A DNA stretch of 31,447 nucleotides from an uncultured Eubacteriaceae bacterium (GCA_947565475.1 CANOGI010000002.1:1-31447); one strand, 5' to 3'; shown: positions 1 to 7,059, counted from the first letter of the stretch. Numbers and translations are program-made. Notes: generated from the sequence alone by a model not told the origin.

Positions 1-213
1 CATGAGATAGGTTTATTTTTAAGCTATCCTATTTACGATGTTATAGGGTTTATAAGAAATAATGGAAGCAATTTTAAATATTGTGGTTTTTGGAAGGTTT
101 ACAGTAACGAGGAAAATGCTAAACGAGTATTTCGGGAATATGAGAAGTGTACTGACTTATGCCGTAAAAAGTTTAGCGAGGAGAAGAACTTATTTAATAT
201 TATAAATGGATAA
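1..213 (+). CDS. DUF3793 family protein, C-terminal part only
   Basis: The reading frame is open from the window edge and ends at a TAA, giving 70 residues without a start. The segment HEIGLFLSYPIYDVIGFIRN followed by CGFWKVYSNEENAKRVFREY is what I recognise as the conserved C-terminal block of the DUF3793 family, small cytoplasmic proteins of unknown function common in gut Clostridia. In those genomes the family often sits beside a flavodoxin, and a flavodoxin gene follows here on the same strand about 340 bases downstream. A role in iron or redox physiology is only inferred from that neighbourhood. The N-terminal part lies outside the window, so completeness cannot be judged. Confidence 0.72.
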   Translation, partial: HEIGLFLSYPIYDVIGFIRNNGSNFKYCGFWKVYSNEENAKRVFREYEKCTDLCRKKFSEEKNLFNIING

Positions 214-242
214 ATAAAAATTTGTCTTACGCGACGTCTTAA

Positions 243-354
243 AGTTTAACCTATTGAAGAAGCCTGTTGATTTTTAAGTGGAGATTCTTACTGCTGTGTT
301 GGCGTGGATACGGGCTTTCGCTGAATACAAAGGAGTAGCATTTTGAACTACTAT
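243..354. repeat. Degenerate copy of dispersed palindromic element (IS200/IS605-end-like), copy A
   Basis: This spacer segment shares the order of blocks seen in copies at 4750-4855, 18102-18235 and 29980-30084: GTTTAACCTAT near the left end, TTTTTAAGTGG, then CTTACTGCTGTG, and a right part CTGAATACAAAGG. It is the most decayed of the four. The rest of the 214-554 gap holds no recognised gene; a short open frame at 407-538 is discussed under findings. Confidence 0.5.
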
Positions 355-554
355 AAGTGAGGATTATTGTCAAGGCTTTTTGCCACATAGTAATTGATTT
401 TTGTGAGACTACTTGGAGCGTATTGAGAAAATGAGAAAACAGGCAAAGTATGGCGAGAAAAGGTATGTAAAGAGGCAGGGTGGGGAAGTATTAATTAAGT
501 TTATGATTATAAAAAAATGTTTTGTATTATTTATTTAAAGGAGATGTTTTAGTT

Positions 555-968
555 ATGAAAATCGCTGTTGTTTATTGGAGCGGAACAGGCAATACGGAGA
601 CTATGGCGGAGGCTTTGGCGAGCGGAGCTAAAGAATCGGGGGCGGAAGTTGTTACATCCACATCCGACGATTTTTCAAGCGTAGACGGTTTTGACGCTGT
701 GGCTTTCGGTTGTCCCGCTATGGGAAGCGAGGCTCTGGAGGATTCGAGTTTTGAACCTATGTTTGAGTCTGTCGAGGACAGTTTATCAGAAAAAAAAGTC
801 GCTCTTTTTGGCTCTTACGGCTGGGGCGACGGAGAATGGATGAGAGATTGGGAGGAAAGAGTAAAGGATAAGTGCGGTGTTTTTGTGGGGTCCTCTATTT
901 GCAACGAGGCTCCTGACGACTCGGCAAAAGAGGAATTAGTATCGCTTGGCAAGAAACTCGCCGAGTAG
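555..968 (+). CDS. Flavodoxin (short-chain)
   Basis: A 137-residue single-domain flavodoxin, an FMN-binding low-potential electron carrier in the cytoplasm. The start MKIAVVYWSGTGNTETM holds beta-1 and the phosphate-binding SGTGNTE loop. The AFGCPAMGSEALEDSSFEP segment corresponds to the 50s/60s FMN loop, and LFGSYGWGDGEWM to the 90s loop with the aromatic residue that stacks on FMN. Length fits short-chain flavodoxins. The frame is open upstream, but ATG 555 is chosen because AAAGGAG lies at 537-543 and the flavodoxin fold begins exactly there. It follows a DUF3793 gene on the same strand, a pairing common in Clostridia. Substitution for ferredoxin under iron limitation is known for the family but not shown here. 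Confidence 0.93.
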   Translation: MKIAVVYWSGTGNTETMAEALASGAKESGAEVVTSTSDDFSSVDGFDAVAFGCPAMGSEALEDSSFEPMFESVEDSLSEKKVALFGSYGWGDGEWMRDWEERVKDKCGVFVGSSICNEAPDDSAKEELVSLGKKLAE

Positions 969-1049
969 TATTATGGATAACTATAGTTAATAAAAATAAA
1001 AAAATATTTTTATATTTGAATTTATGTTTAAAAATTTAATTTAGCGTCT

Positions 1050-1093
1050 ATACTCCTTTTTGTAATCAATAAAAACAGAAAGGAGTATTTTTT
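1050..1093 (+). terminator. Terminator-like hairpin that contains the spoIIR ribosome binding site
   Basis: ATACTCCTTT (1050-1059) pairs perfectly with AAAGGAGTAT (1079-1088) across a 19-base loop, and six T residues follow directly up to the spoIIR ATG at 1094. It looks like an intrinsic terminator for flavodoxin, but its 3' arm is also the spoIIR Shine-Dalgarno sequence, so the same stem could hide the start site on readthrough transcripts. Confidence 0.6.
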
Positions 1094-1786
1094 ATGTTTA
1101 TTAAATTTATTAATTTGATGGTTAAAATTAAGAAGAAAATTTTAAGTTGGTTTTTAGCGGATAAGAAAATTATTTTCGCTTCTCTTCTACTTGGTTTTTT
1201 ATTTACATCGGTTGTTACATATTCGGTCACATATTCAGAGGGAATTCAAAAGGGCATAGCCAAAGAGGTGCTTAGGTTTCATGTTTTGGCGAACAGCGAC
1301 GAGGACTATGACCAGAGGCTTAAACTTAAAGTACGTGACGAGGTTTTAAACAAATATCATGACGAGCTTAAAAAGTGTGAGAACGTTGAGGAAACGAAAC
1401 TGTTTTTTGAGGAGAATATAGACGGCGTGATTTCCACGGCGAAAGAGGTTATACAAAAAGAGGGTTTTAATTATGATGTAAAAGCCTTTATCGGAAAATC
1501 CTCTTTTCCTACTAAAAAGTACGGCGATGTATCTTTTCCCGCGGGCGAATATGACGCTTTAAAGATAGAAATAGGGGAGGCTAATGGAAAAAACTGGTGG
1601 TGCGTTATGTTCCCTCCTCTTTGCTTTGTAGACGTCTCTCATAGTTCGGTTTCTCAAAGCTCAAAAAATGAGCTTGAAAATATTTTGACTGAGGAGGAGT
1701 ATGGAATTGTCGCCAATTCTCAAAGCGATAATTCATTTAAAGTTAAATTTAAAGTGGTGGAATTATGGGAAGAATTGTTTTCTTAA
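1094..1786 (+). CDS. spoIIR: Stage II sporulation protein R
   Basis: A 230-residue homologue of SpoIIR, the forespore-made secreted signal that triggers SpoIIGA to process pro-sigma-E in the mother cell. A basic N-terminus is followed by a hydrophobic segment at about residues 28-46 (IIFASLLLGFLFTSVVTYSV), a signal anchor or signal peptide. The hallmark blocks are present: LRFHVLANSDEDYDQRLKLK after the membrane segment and NWWCVMFPPLCFVD near the C-terminus. Start ATG 1094 is set by AAAGGAG at 1079-1085. In Bacillus the gene is controlled by sigma-F; no clear sigma-F promoter was seen here. It shows that the host belongs to an endospore-forming lineage. Confidence 0.94.
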   Translation: MFIKFINLMVKIKKKILSWFLADKKIIFASLLLGFLFTSVVTYSVTYSEGIQKGIAKEVLRFHVLANSDEDYDQRLKLKVRDEVLNKYHDELKKCENVEETKLFFEENIDGVISTAKEVIQKEGFNYDVKAFIGKSSFPTKKYGDVSFPAGEYDALKIEIGEANGKNWWCVMFPPLCFVDVSHSSVSQSSKNELENILTEEEYGIVANSQSDNSFKVKFKVVELWEELFS

Positions 1787-1837
1787 TAAAAAAAGCCGCC
1801 GATAAACTCTTTATATAAATAAAAGTTTATCGGCGGG
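1787..1837 (-). terminator. Intrinsic terminator after the nfeD-SPFH pair
   Basis: CCGCCGATAAACT (1796-1808) pairs with AGTTTATCGGCGG (1824-1836), a 13-bp stem. On the minus strand it is followed by a U-rich run (complement of 1787-1794). It lies between convergent spoIIR and the SPFH gene, so it may also slow + strand transcription, although there is no U tract on that side. Confidence 0.75.
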
Positions 1838-1861
1838 AAAAAATCGTAAAAGAGAGCGAGG

Positions 1862-2785
1862 TTATTTATCCGCCGCTTCTTTTATTGAGGAAACAAGCCC
1901 AACAAGATTTTGTACGTCAGATGGAATTATAAGTTTTGTCGCTTTTCCGTCCGCCGCTTTTTCTAAGGCCTCAAGGCTTTTAAGCTTTATAACCTGAGAT
2001 GTGACATCGACGCCGCTTAACATTTTAAGTCCCTCGGCTGTAGCTTTTTGTACGGCGAGAATAGCTTCCGCCTCACCCTCTGCCCGTTTAATCTGTGATT
2101 CTTTATCCGCTTCCGCTCGAAGAATGGCTGCCGATTTCTCCGCCTCAGCCCTTAATATGGCTGACTCTTTCTCACCCTCGGCGACAAGCACTGCGCTTCG
2201 TTTCTCACCTTCCGCCTGAAGGATTTTCTCTCTTCTCTCACGTTCTGCTTTCATCTGTTTTTCCATTGAGTCTTGTATTTCTTTAGGGGGCATTATATTT
2301 TTTAACTCAACACGGTTTATTTTTATTCCCCATGGGTCTGTAGCCGTGTCAAGTATTGAGCGCATTTTTGAGTTTATTATGTCTCTTGACGTAAGAGTCT
2401 GGTCAAGCTCTAAATCTCCTATTATGTTTCTCAAAGTTGTAGCCGTTAAATTCTCTATCGCTTTCATCGGGTTATCTACACCGTAGGAATAGAGTTTCGG
2501 GTCTGTTACTTGAAGATATATTACAGTGTCAATCTGCATCGTAACGTTATCTTTCGTTATAACAGGCTGAGGAGGAAAATCAGCCACAAGTTCTTTCATA
2601 TTTATTTTTTTTGAGACTTTATCTATTACGGGGATTGAGAAATGAAGTCCCGTCTGCCACGTAGTATGATATCCGCCGAGACGCTCAACTATATATGTGT
2701 ACGCCTGAGGTACGATTTTTACGTTTGAGACAAGTACGATAAGAATTATGCCGGCTATTGTCAGCAGAATATATAAAGAGTTCAT
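1862..2785 (-). CDS. SPFH/Band 7/stomatin-like membrane protein (QmcA-type)
   Basis: A 307-residue stomatin/prohibitin-family protein. Residues 4-22 form one N-terminal membrane segment (LYILLTIAGIILIVLVSNVK), followed by the SPFH domain opening VPQAYTYIVERLGGYHTTW and containing FPPQPVITKDNVTMQIDTV. Residues about 170-250 are a charged alanine/glutamate coiled coil with repeated AEGEK and RAEAEK units, typical of oligomerising SPFH proteins. These proteins organise membrane microdomains and assist membrane proteases. The start is supported by AGGAGG upstream of the ATG. The gene lies 23 bases downstream of an NfeD-like gene, the classic SPFH-NfeD operon. The exact client or partner protease cannot be read from the sequence. 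Confidence 0.93.
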   Translation of the reverse strand: MNSLYILLTIAGIILIVLVSNVKIVPQAYTYIVERLGGYHTTWQTGLHFSIPVIDKVSKKINMKELVADFPPQPVITKDNVTMQIDTVIYLQVTDPKLYSYGVDNPMKAIENLTATTLRNIIGDLELDQTLTSRDIINSKMRSILDTATDPWGIKINRVELKNIMPPKEIQDSMEKQMKAERERREKILQAEGEKRSAVLVAEGEKESAILRAEAEKSAAILRAEADKESQIKRAEGEAEAILAVQKATAEGLKMLSGVDVTSQVIKLKSLEALEKAADGKATKLIIPSDVQNLVGLVSSIKEAADK

Positions 2786-2808
2786 AAATAAATTACCTCC
2801 TGTTTTAA

Positions 2809-3243
2809 TTAATTTTTAATTGATTTTACAACCGCTTTTACTCCTTGAATTTCCTCAATTATAACGCTTGACGACGGCTCAATTGTTTTATCCTCCGAAG
2901 CTTTAGCCGACCAAAGCTGACCGTCTACTATAATTTCTCCCTCAGCTTTGCTATTGTTTATTTCTTTTGTAACAACGGCCTTTTTACCTATAAGTGTGGA
3001 TACGTTTGTTTTTAACGGCTCTTTTCTCAAGACTTTTTTCGCTATAGGTCTTGTGAGGAAAAGGAGAACCGACGACACCACGATAAACACAGTGAGCTGA
3101 ACTGAAAAATTTAATCCTAAAATTTCCGTCAAAAGAGCGACGAGCGCCCCTCCGCAAAACCATATGGAAATCAGTGAAGACGTTATAAGCTCACAGATGA
3201 GCAAAACTATGAAAGAAATTAACCAAAACCACATATAGTTCAT
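2809..3243 (-). CDS. NfeD-like membrane protein (short form)
   Basis: A 144-residue NfeD family protein, the usual operon partner of SPFH proteins. Hydrophobic segments lie at about residues 4-22 (WFWLISFIVLLICELITSSL), 26-43 and 47-64 (VQLTVFIVVSSVLLFLT). A C-terminal soluble beta-barrel of about 65 residues follows, with LIGKKAVVTKEI, GEIIVDGQLWSA and GVKAVVKSI as in NfeD OB-fold domains. It lacks the N-terminal ClpP-like protease region of long NfeD proteins. The ATG at 3243 is preceded on the minus strand by AAAGGAGG. The gene is first in a two-gene operon and diverges from ybaB. Confidence 0.9.
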   Translation of the reverse strand: MNYMWFWLISFIVLLICELITSSLISIWFCGGALVALLTEILGLNFSVQLTVFIVVSSVLLFLTRPIAKKVLRKEPLKTNVSTLIGKKAVVTKEINNSKAEGEIIVDGQLWSAKASEDKTIEPSSSVIIEEIQGVKAVVKSIKN

Positions 3244-3340
3244 AAAAAACCTCCTTTTCTATTATAATTAATTATATCATATTTATTTTATATAATAAAG
3301 AAATATTTTTAAGACCCTGGATAAATCGACACAAAAAAAG

Positions 3341-3369
3341 TTGTAATTAATTCTTTATTATGGTAAAAT
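3341..3369 (+). promoter_or_regulatory. Sigma-A-type promoter for ybaB
   Basis: TTGTAA (3341-3346), a 17-base spacer, then TAAAAT (3364-3369), placed 36 bases before the ybaB start and upstream of its AGGAGG site. Confidence 0.55.
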
Positions 3370-3404
3370 AAAAAAGATATTATTTTTTTTAGGAGGTTTT
3401 TATT

Positions 3405-3749
3405 ATGGCAAAAGGTTTTGGCGGCGGGTTTCCTGGCGGTATGAATATGAACAATCTTATGAAACAGGCTCAGAAGATGCAAAAGCAAATGGAGCAGATG
3501 CAGACGGAACTTGAGAACAAGGAATTTGAGGTCACAAGCGGGGGCGGGGCCGTTAAAGTGGTTATTACGGGTAAAAAACAGATTAAATCTATTGAGATTT
3601 CTCCGGACGTTGTGGATCCGGACGATGTCGAGATGCTTCAGGATCTTGTGCTCACGGCTGTGAACGAGGCTATACGACAAGCTGACGAGACAGCTAACAA
3701 TGAAATGGGTAAAATCGCGGGAGGCAAGCTTCCAGGCGGTTTGTTTTAG
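3405..3749 (+). CDS. ybaB: YbaB/EbfC family nucleoid-associated protein
   Basis: A 114-residue small DNA-binding protein of the YbaB/EbfC family, which forms dimers and binds DNA as a nucleoid-associated factor. A glycine-rich N-terminus (MAKGFGGGFPGGMNMNNLM) leads into the long helix KQAQKMQKQMEQMQTELENK. The family core AVKVVITGKKQIKSIEISPD and the C-terminal helix with LQDLVLTAVNEAIRQ follow, and the tail ends GGKLPGGLF. AGGAGG at 3391-3396 fixes the ATG. Family members commonly lie between dnaX and recR; recR does follow (346 bases on), but dnaX is not upstream, being replaced by the divergent nfeD-SPFH pair. Confidence 0.94.
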   Translation: MAKGFGGGFPGGMNMNNLMKQAQKMQKQMEQMQTELENKEFEVTSGGGAVKVVITGKKQIKSIEISPDVVDPDDVEMLQDLVLTAVNEAIRQADETANNEMGKIAGGKLPGGLF

Positions 3750-4094
3750 GCAATCGCTGATTTAACGGCAATAAAAATAATTTTCTTGAGGTTAATATCG
3801 CTCTAAGTAATTTTTTCAGTGAGAAAATTATACTTTCGTCTAATTATTTTTAGCTTTATAACGCCATTTTAATTTTTCAAGTAATTGAGGTTTTACGGGA
3901 TTTTAACAATAGCTATAGAGTTTTAGACACACTATAGAAAAATATGTTTGCTTTTAATTAATCGGTATTTTATTATAGCGGTCAGAGAAATTTTCAGGGC
4001 AAAATAATTTAAAATAATTACTTTATATAGCGGGGGTTATTAAAGTTTGCTTATTAATTTTTTATTGTTTTGATACAGTTAAGGAGTTTGATGA
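3750..4094 (+). other. ybaB-recR spacer without genes
   Basis: This AT-rich gap holds no plausible reading frame. It carries a short palindromic stretch at 3913-3937, CTATAG then TTTTAGACACAC then CTATAG. Its core TTTTAGACAC recurs in three other spacers of the window. No convincing terminator for ybaB was seen. The recR ribosome site AAGGAG lies at 4081-4086. Confidence 0.45.
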
Positions 4095-4694
4095 ATGAGC
4101 GTTTACGGAACACCTATTTCTTCTCTTATAGAGCAGCTTTCAAAGCTTCCTGGCATTGGGGGAAAATCTGCCCAAAGGCTCGCTTTTTATATTATCAATA
4201 TGCCGGAGGAAAACGCCAGAGCTTTGGCGGACAGCATACTTAACGCTAAAAGGGATATTAAGTATTGCTCAGTTTGCTACAATTTGACAGATACTGACCC
4301 ATGTCCAGTATGTTCAAGCGAGAAGAGAGACAAAAATATTATTATGGTAGTCGAGGACCCGAGGGATATGGCCGCTTATGAGAAAACAAAAGAATACACG
4401 GGCATTTATCACGTGCTTCATGGGGCGATTTCTCCAATTAACGGCGTTACGCCATCTGACATTAAAGTCAAAGAACTTATACAAAGGCTTGACGACACGA
4501 ATATTGAGGAGGTTATTATAGCCACAAACCCTAATGTTGAGGGGGAGGCGACCGCTATGTATTTAAGCCGGCTTATTAAACCTTTAGGGATAAAGGTCAG
4601 CAGAATCGCCCATGGGGTGCCTGTGGGCGGAGACCTTGAGTATGTTGACGAGGTGACGCTTCTGAGGGCGTTAGAGGGACGGAGACCAATGTAA
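4095..4694 (+). CDS. recR: Recombination mediator protein RecR
   Basis: A 199-residue RecR, the ring-forming protein that works with RecO (and RecF) to load RecA at gapped DNA. Domains in order: helix-hairpin-helix with LPGIGGKSAQRLAFYI (residues about 18-33), a four-cysteine zinc finger CSVCYNLTDTDPCPVC (57-72), and a Toprim domain with IMVVEDPRDMAAYE and IIATNPNVEGEATAMYL. The C-terminal RecR block IKVSRIAHGVPVGGDLEYVD ends LEGRRPM. Length matches the family. ATG 4095 is the first start after AAGGAG. It is separated from upstream ybaB by a long spacer, so co-transcription is uncertain. Confidence 0.97.
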   Translation: MSVYGTPISSLIEQLSKLPGIGGKSAQRLAFYIINMPEENARALADSILNAKRDIKYCSVCYNLTDTDPCPVCSSEKRDKNIIMVVEDPRDMAAYEKTKEYTGIYHVLHGAISPINGVTPSDIKVKELIQRLDDTNIEEVIIATNPNVEGEATAMYLSRLIKPLGIKVSRIAHGVPVGGDLEYVDEVTLLRALEGRRPM

Positions 4695-4749
4695 GGTATT
4701 TTATTCAGTTTTTGCTAAAAACTATTCATATTTTATAAAAATATTAACC

Positions 4750-4855
4750 AATAGTGAACTTGTTTATTTTGTATTAGCGCAAGTTCGTGTTTTCACTGAA
4801 TACAAGAGTGAGCGACCCGCTTAAAAAGCGCGGGAATTTTTTGGTCGGCTAAAAT
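4750..4855 (-). repeat. Dispersed palindromic element (IS200/IS605-end-like), copy B
   Basis: Read on the minus strand the copy begins TTTTAGCCGACC, continues CCCGCGCTTTTTAAGCGGG and then CACTCTTGTATTCAGTG, matching the block order of the copies at 243-354, 18102-18235 and 29980-30084. Its other end holds a GAACTTG/CAAGTTC inverted repeat. It fills most of the recR-thyX spacer. Confidence 0.6.
4816..4842 (+). terminator. Intrinsic terminator after recR, made from the repeat element
   Basis: CCCGC (4816-4820) pairs with GCGGG (4829-4833) over a short loop that can pair further (GCTT/AAGC), followed by AATTTTTT. The structure is part of repeat copy B, so the mobile repeat seems to supply the terminator between recR and thyX. 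Confidence 0.55.
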
Positions 4856-4871
4856 ATCGGGAGGTGATTAT

Positions 4872-5501
4872 TTGAGAATTATTAAACCTTCTTTTTCCAT
4901 AGAAGAAGAAATTGACGCTAAAAAAATTATGTCAGTTATTGAGAGAGCTGGAAGAACCTGTTATAAAAGCGAAAGTTCCATTTCGGAGAAGTCCGCTGAT
5001 AAATTTATCGCTAATATTTTAAAAAGAGGTCACGAATCAGTTATTGAGCATGAGAAAATAACTGTAAGGATTATATGCGACAGGGGCGTTACCCATGAGC
5101 TTGTAAGGCACAGAATAGCGAGTTTTTCTCAGGAGTCTACGAGGTACTGCAATTACTCAAAGGATAAGTTCGGGGGAGAGCTTACTTTTATTAAGCCTTG
5201 TTTTTGGGATGAGAAAACAGAGGACGGAAAAGAAAAAATGAGACTATGGGAGGAAAGTATGGCTTTTATTGAGGAGCGCTATAAAAAGCTTATCGAAATT
5301 GGGGCGAAACCTGAAGAGGCGAGGGCAATACTTCCAAACTCATTGAAAACGGAAATTGTTGTTACAATGAATTTAAGAGAGTGGAGGCATTTTTTTAAAT
5401 TAAGAACAGTGCCAGCCGCTCACCCTCAAATAAGGGAGATCGCGGGAGCGATTCTTAAAGAATTTAAGGACAAGCTTCCCGTTATATTTTCAGATTTATA
5501 A
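4872..5501 (+). CDS. thyX: FAD-dependent thymidylate synthase ThyX
   Basis: A 209-residue flavin-dependent thymidylate synthase, converting dUMP to dTMP with methylene-tetrahydrofolate and reduced FAD. The ThyX signature RHRX7S is present as RHRIASFSQES (about residues 79-89), preceded by ICDRGVTHELV and the HESVIEH block. The C-terminal half has the conserved MNLREWRHFFKLRT and AHPQIREIA. Translation starts at a TTG preceded by GGGAGGTG. The 3' end of this gene (from about 5393) is duplicated in decayed form at 6721-6828, so thyX is the left edge of the tandem duplication that carries the two flagellins. Confidence 0.97.
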   Translation: MRIIKPSFSIEEEIDAKKIMSVIERAGRTCYKSESSISEKSADKFIANILKRGHESVIEHEKITVRIICDRGVTHELVRHRIASFSQESTRYCNYSKDKFGGELTFIKPCFWDEKTEDGKEKMRLWEESMAFIEERYKKLIEIGAKPEEARAILPNSLKTEIVVTMNLREWRHFFKLRTVPAAHPQIREIAGAILKEFKDKLPVIFSDL

Positions 5502-5590
5502 GATATAACGAGATATAACGGCATATACGGCATATATTTTGGAGAGATTTAAAAAATTTAAAAAAATCTAAAAAAAATAAAAAAAAGGGG

Positions 5591-5617
5591 TTAAGTTTTT
5601 TTTTACAGTGACGATAT
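5591..5617 (+). promoter_or_regulatory. Sigma-28/sigma-D-type promoter, flagellin 1
   Basis: TTAAG at 5591-5595 and GACGATAT at 5610-5617 with a 14-base spacer resemble the flagellar sigma factor consensus TAAA-N15-GCCGATAA. It lies about 155 bases before the flagellin start and is repeated exactly in front of the second copy. Confidence 0.7.
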
Positions 5618-5645
5618 ATATATTGTAATTAATAAATGATAATTT

Positions 5646-5743
5646 ATAATAATAAAAAAGTTACCTGGGAAACATTTTTATTATTATCTAATTATATTTA
5701 TAACATAATATATTATATTATAAATGCAAATGGATTTGCATAA
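5646..5743 (+). promoter_or_regulatory. Structured flagellin mRNA leader
   Basis: A 13-bp stem pairs 5646-5658 with 5675-5687 around a 16-base loop containing GGGA. A second perfect hairpin, ATGCAAAT (5724-5731) and ATTTGCAT (5734-5741), exposes GG in its loop (context ATGGAT). A third GGA is in the ribosome site (ATGGAGGG, 5758-5765). This arrangement resembles CsrA-regulated flagellin leaders. The same leader precedes copy 2 at 6934-7031. Confidence 0.45.
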
Positions 5744-5771
5744 TTTTATTAAATCAATGGAGGGATTTATT

Positions 5772-6641
5772 ATGGCTAGTAATACAGTAATTAACACTAA
5801 TATCAGAGCTTTAAACTCACACAGAAACTTATCATCAGTTGGTACAGCTTTACAGAAATCAAGCGAAAGATTATCAAGCGGTAAAAAAATCAACCATGCC
5901 GCTGACGATTCAGCAGGTCTTGCTATCACTGAGAAAATGAGAGCTCAAATCAAAGGTCTTGATATGGCTGATAAAAACACTCAGGACGCTATCAGCTTAA
6001 TTCAGACAGCTGAGGGTTCTTTCAGCGAAATCGAGTCTATGGTTCAGAGAATCAGAGAGCTTACTGTTCAGTGCGCTAATGATTCAAACGCTACTCAGGA
6101 CCGTGTAAAAATCGCTAACGAAATTCAGCAGCTTCAGGATGAAATCACTGATATGGCAGGAAGAACAGAGTTCAATACAAAGACTCTTGCTACAGGTGCT
6201 TTCTCTAAATCAACTAACGCTCTTTACTTCCAGATTGGAGCCAACAAAAACCAGGCTATCGATTTAACTATCGGCAAAATGACATCTACATCTTTAGGTA
6301 TTGGTAAACTCGCTTCTAATATTACCGCAGCTTTAAATAAGACTGGTAAAGGAGCAGGTTCAAAAATCAGCGGCTACCTTTCAAATATTGATGCGGCTAT
6401 CTCTACTGTATCTGACGAGGTTGCTAAACTCGGAGCTAAACAGAACAGACTTGAATACACAAGCAACAACCTTCAGGTTTCTTCTGAAAACCTTTCTTCA
6501 GCTAAATCTCGTATAGAGGACGCTGATATGGCTAAAGAGATGATGAACGTAACAGCTAAGAACGTTCTTCAGCAGGCTGCTACTTCTATGCTTGCTCAGG
6601 CTAACCAAGCTACAAGCAGCGTAGTTTCTTTGTTACAGTAA
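5772..6641 (+). CDS. Flagellin, copy 1
   Basis: A 289-residue flagellin, the filament subunit exported by the flagellar type III system. The N-terminal D0/D1 region runs from VINTNIRALNSHRNL through SSGKKINHAADDSAGLAI to QRIRELTVQC. A short variable middle of about 100 residues follows. The C-terminal D1/D0 region includes SRIEDADMAKEMMNVTAK and ends QANQATSSVVSLLQ. The frame opens earlier, but ATG 5772 is the start because GGAGGG lies just upstream and flagellins begin exactly here. A cysteine in QCAND of the D1 domain is unusual, as flagellins seldom have cysteine. A sigma-28-type promoter and a strong terminator bracket the gene, so it is a single-gene unit. The protein is identical to copy 2. 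Confidence 0.97.
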   Translation: MASNTVINTNIRALNSHRNLSSVGTALQKSSERLSSGKKINHAADDSAGLAITEKMRAQIKGLDMADKNTQDAISLIQTAEGSFSEIESMVQRIRELTVQCANDSNATQDRVKIANEIQQLQDEITDMAGRTEFNTKTLATGAFSKSTNALYFQIGANKNQAIDLTIGKMTSTSLGIGKLASNITAALNKTGKGAGSKISGYLSNIDAAISTVSDEVAKLGAKQNRLEYTSNNLQVSSENLSSAKSRIEDADMAKEMMNVTAKNVLQQAATSMLAQANQATSSVVSLLQ

Positions 6642-6680
6642 TTTAATTCATAATTATATATTTTATTATTGTATAAAAAG

Positions 6681-6717
6681 GGTTCAGAGGAGTATAACTC
6701 CTCTGAATTCTTTTCTT
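6681..6717 (+). terminator. Intrinsic terminator, flagellin 1
   Basis: TTCAGAGGAG and CTCCTCTGAA form a stem around a TATAA loop (6683-6707), followed by a T-rich stretch TTCTTTTC. Confidence 0.85.
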
Positions 6718-6720
6718 TAA

Positions 6721-6828
6721 ATTAAACTAAGAACGGCAACCGCCGCTCACCCTCAAATAAGGGAGATCGCGGAAGGGATTCTTAAAGAATTTAAGGACAG
6801 GTTTCCGGTTATATTTTCGGATTTATAA
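6721..6828 (+). pseudogene. thyX 3'-end remnant between the flagellins
   Basis: Thirty-five codons and a TAA match the thyX C-terminus with about 7 amino-acid changes: KLRTATAAHPQIREIAEGIL here against KLRTVPAAHPQIREIAGAIL in thyX. An in-frame TAA lies directly upstream at 6718 and there is no start, so it cannot make a protein. Its presence shows that the duplicated segment began inside thyX. It is more diverged than the adjacent flagellin copies. Confidence 0.88.
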
Positions 6829-6878
6829 GATATAACACACATATTTTAAAGAGATTTAAAAAAATTGAAAAAAAGGGG

Positions 6879-6905
6879 TTAAGTTTTTTTTCACAGTGAC
6901 GATAT
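6879..6905 (+). promoter_or_regulatory. Sigma-28/sigma-D-type promoter, flagellin 2
   Basis: TTAAG (6879-6883), 14 bases, GACGATAT (6898-6905); same as the promoter of copy 1 except for one T-to-C change in the spacer. Confidence 0.7.
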
Positions 6906-7059
6906 ATATATTGTAATTAATAAATGATAATTTATAATAATAAAAAAGTTACCTGGGAAACATTTTTATTATTATCTAATTATATTTATAACATAATATA
7001 TTATATTATAAATGCAAATGGATTTGCATAATTTTATTAAATCAATGGAGGGATTTATT

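Noticed and set aside
3309..3680. Minus-strand open frame opposite ybaB
   Set aside because: It is a shadow of ybaB with His/Leu-rich low-complexity translation, no ribosome site and no family features.
5724..5771. Longer flagellin starting at ATG 5724
   Set aside because: The extra 16 residues come from the leader hairpin; the ribosome site and the family N-terminus point to 5772.
5684..5929. Minus-strand frame at each flagellin 5' end (also 6972-7217)
   Set aside because: Duplicated only because the flagellins are; it is antisense to a strongly recognised gene and its leader.
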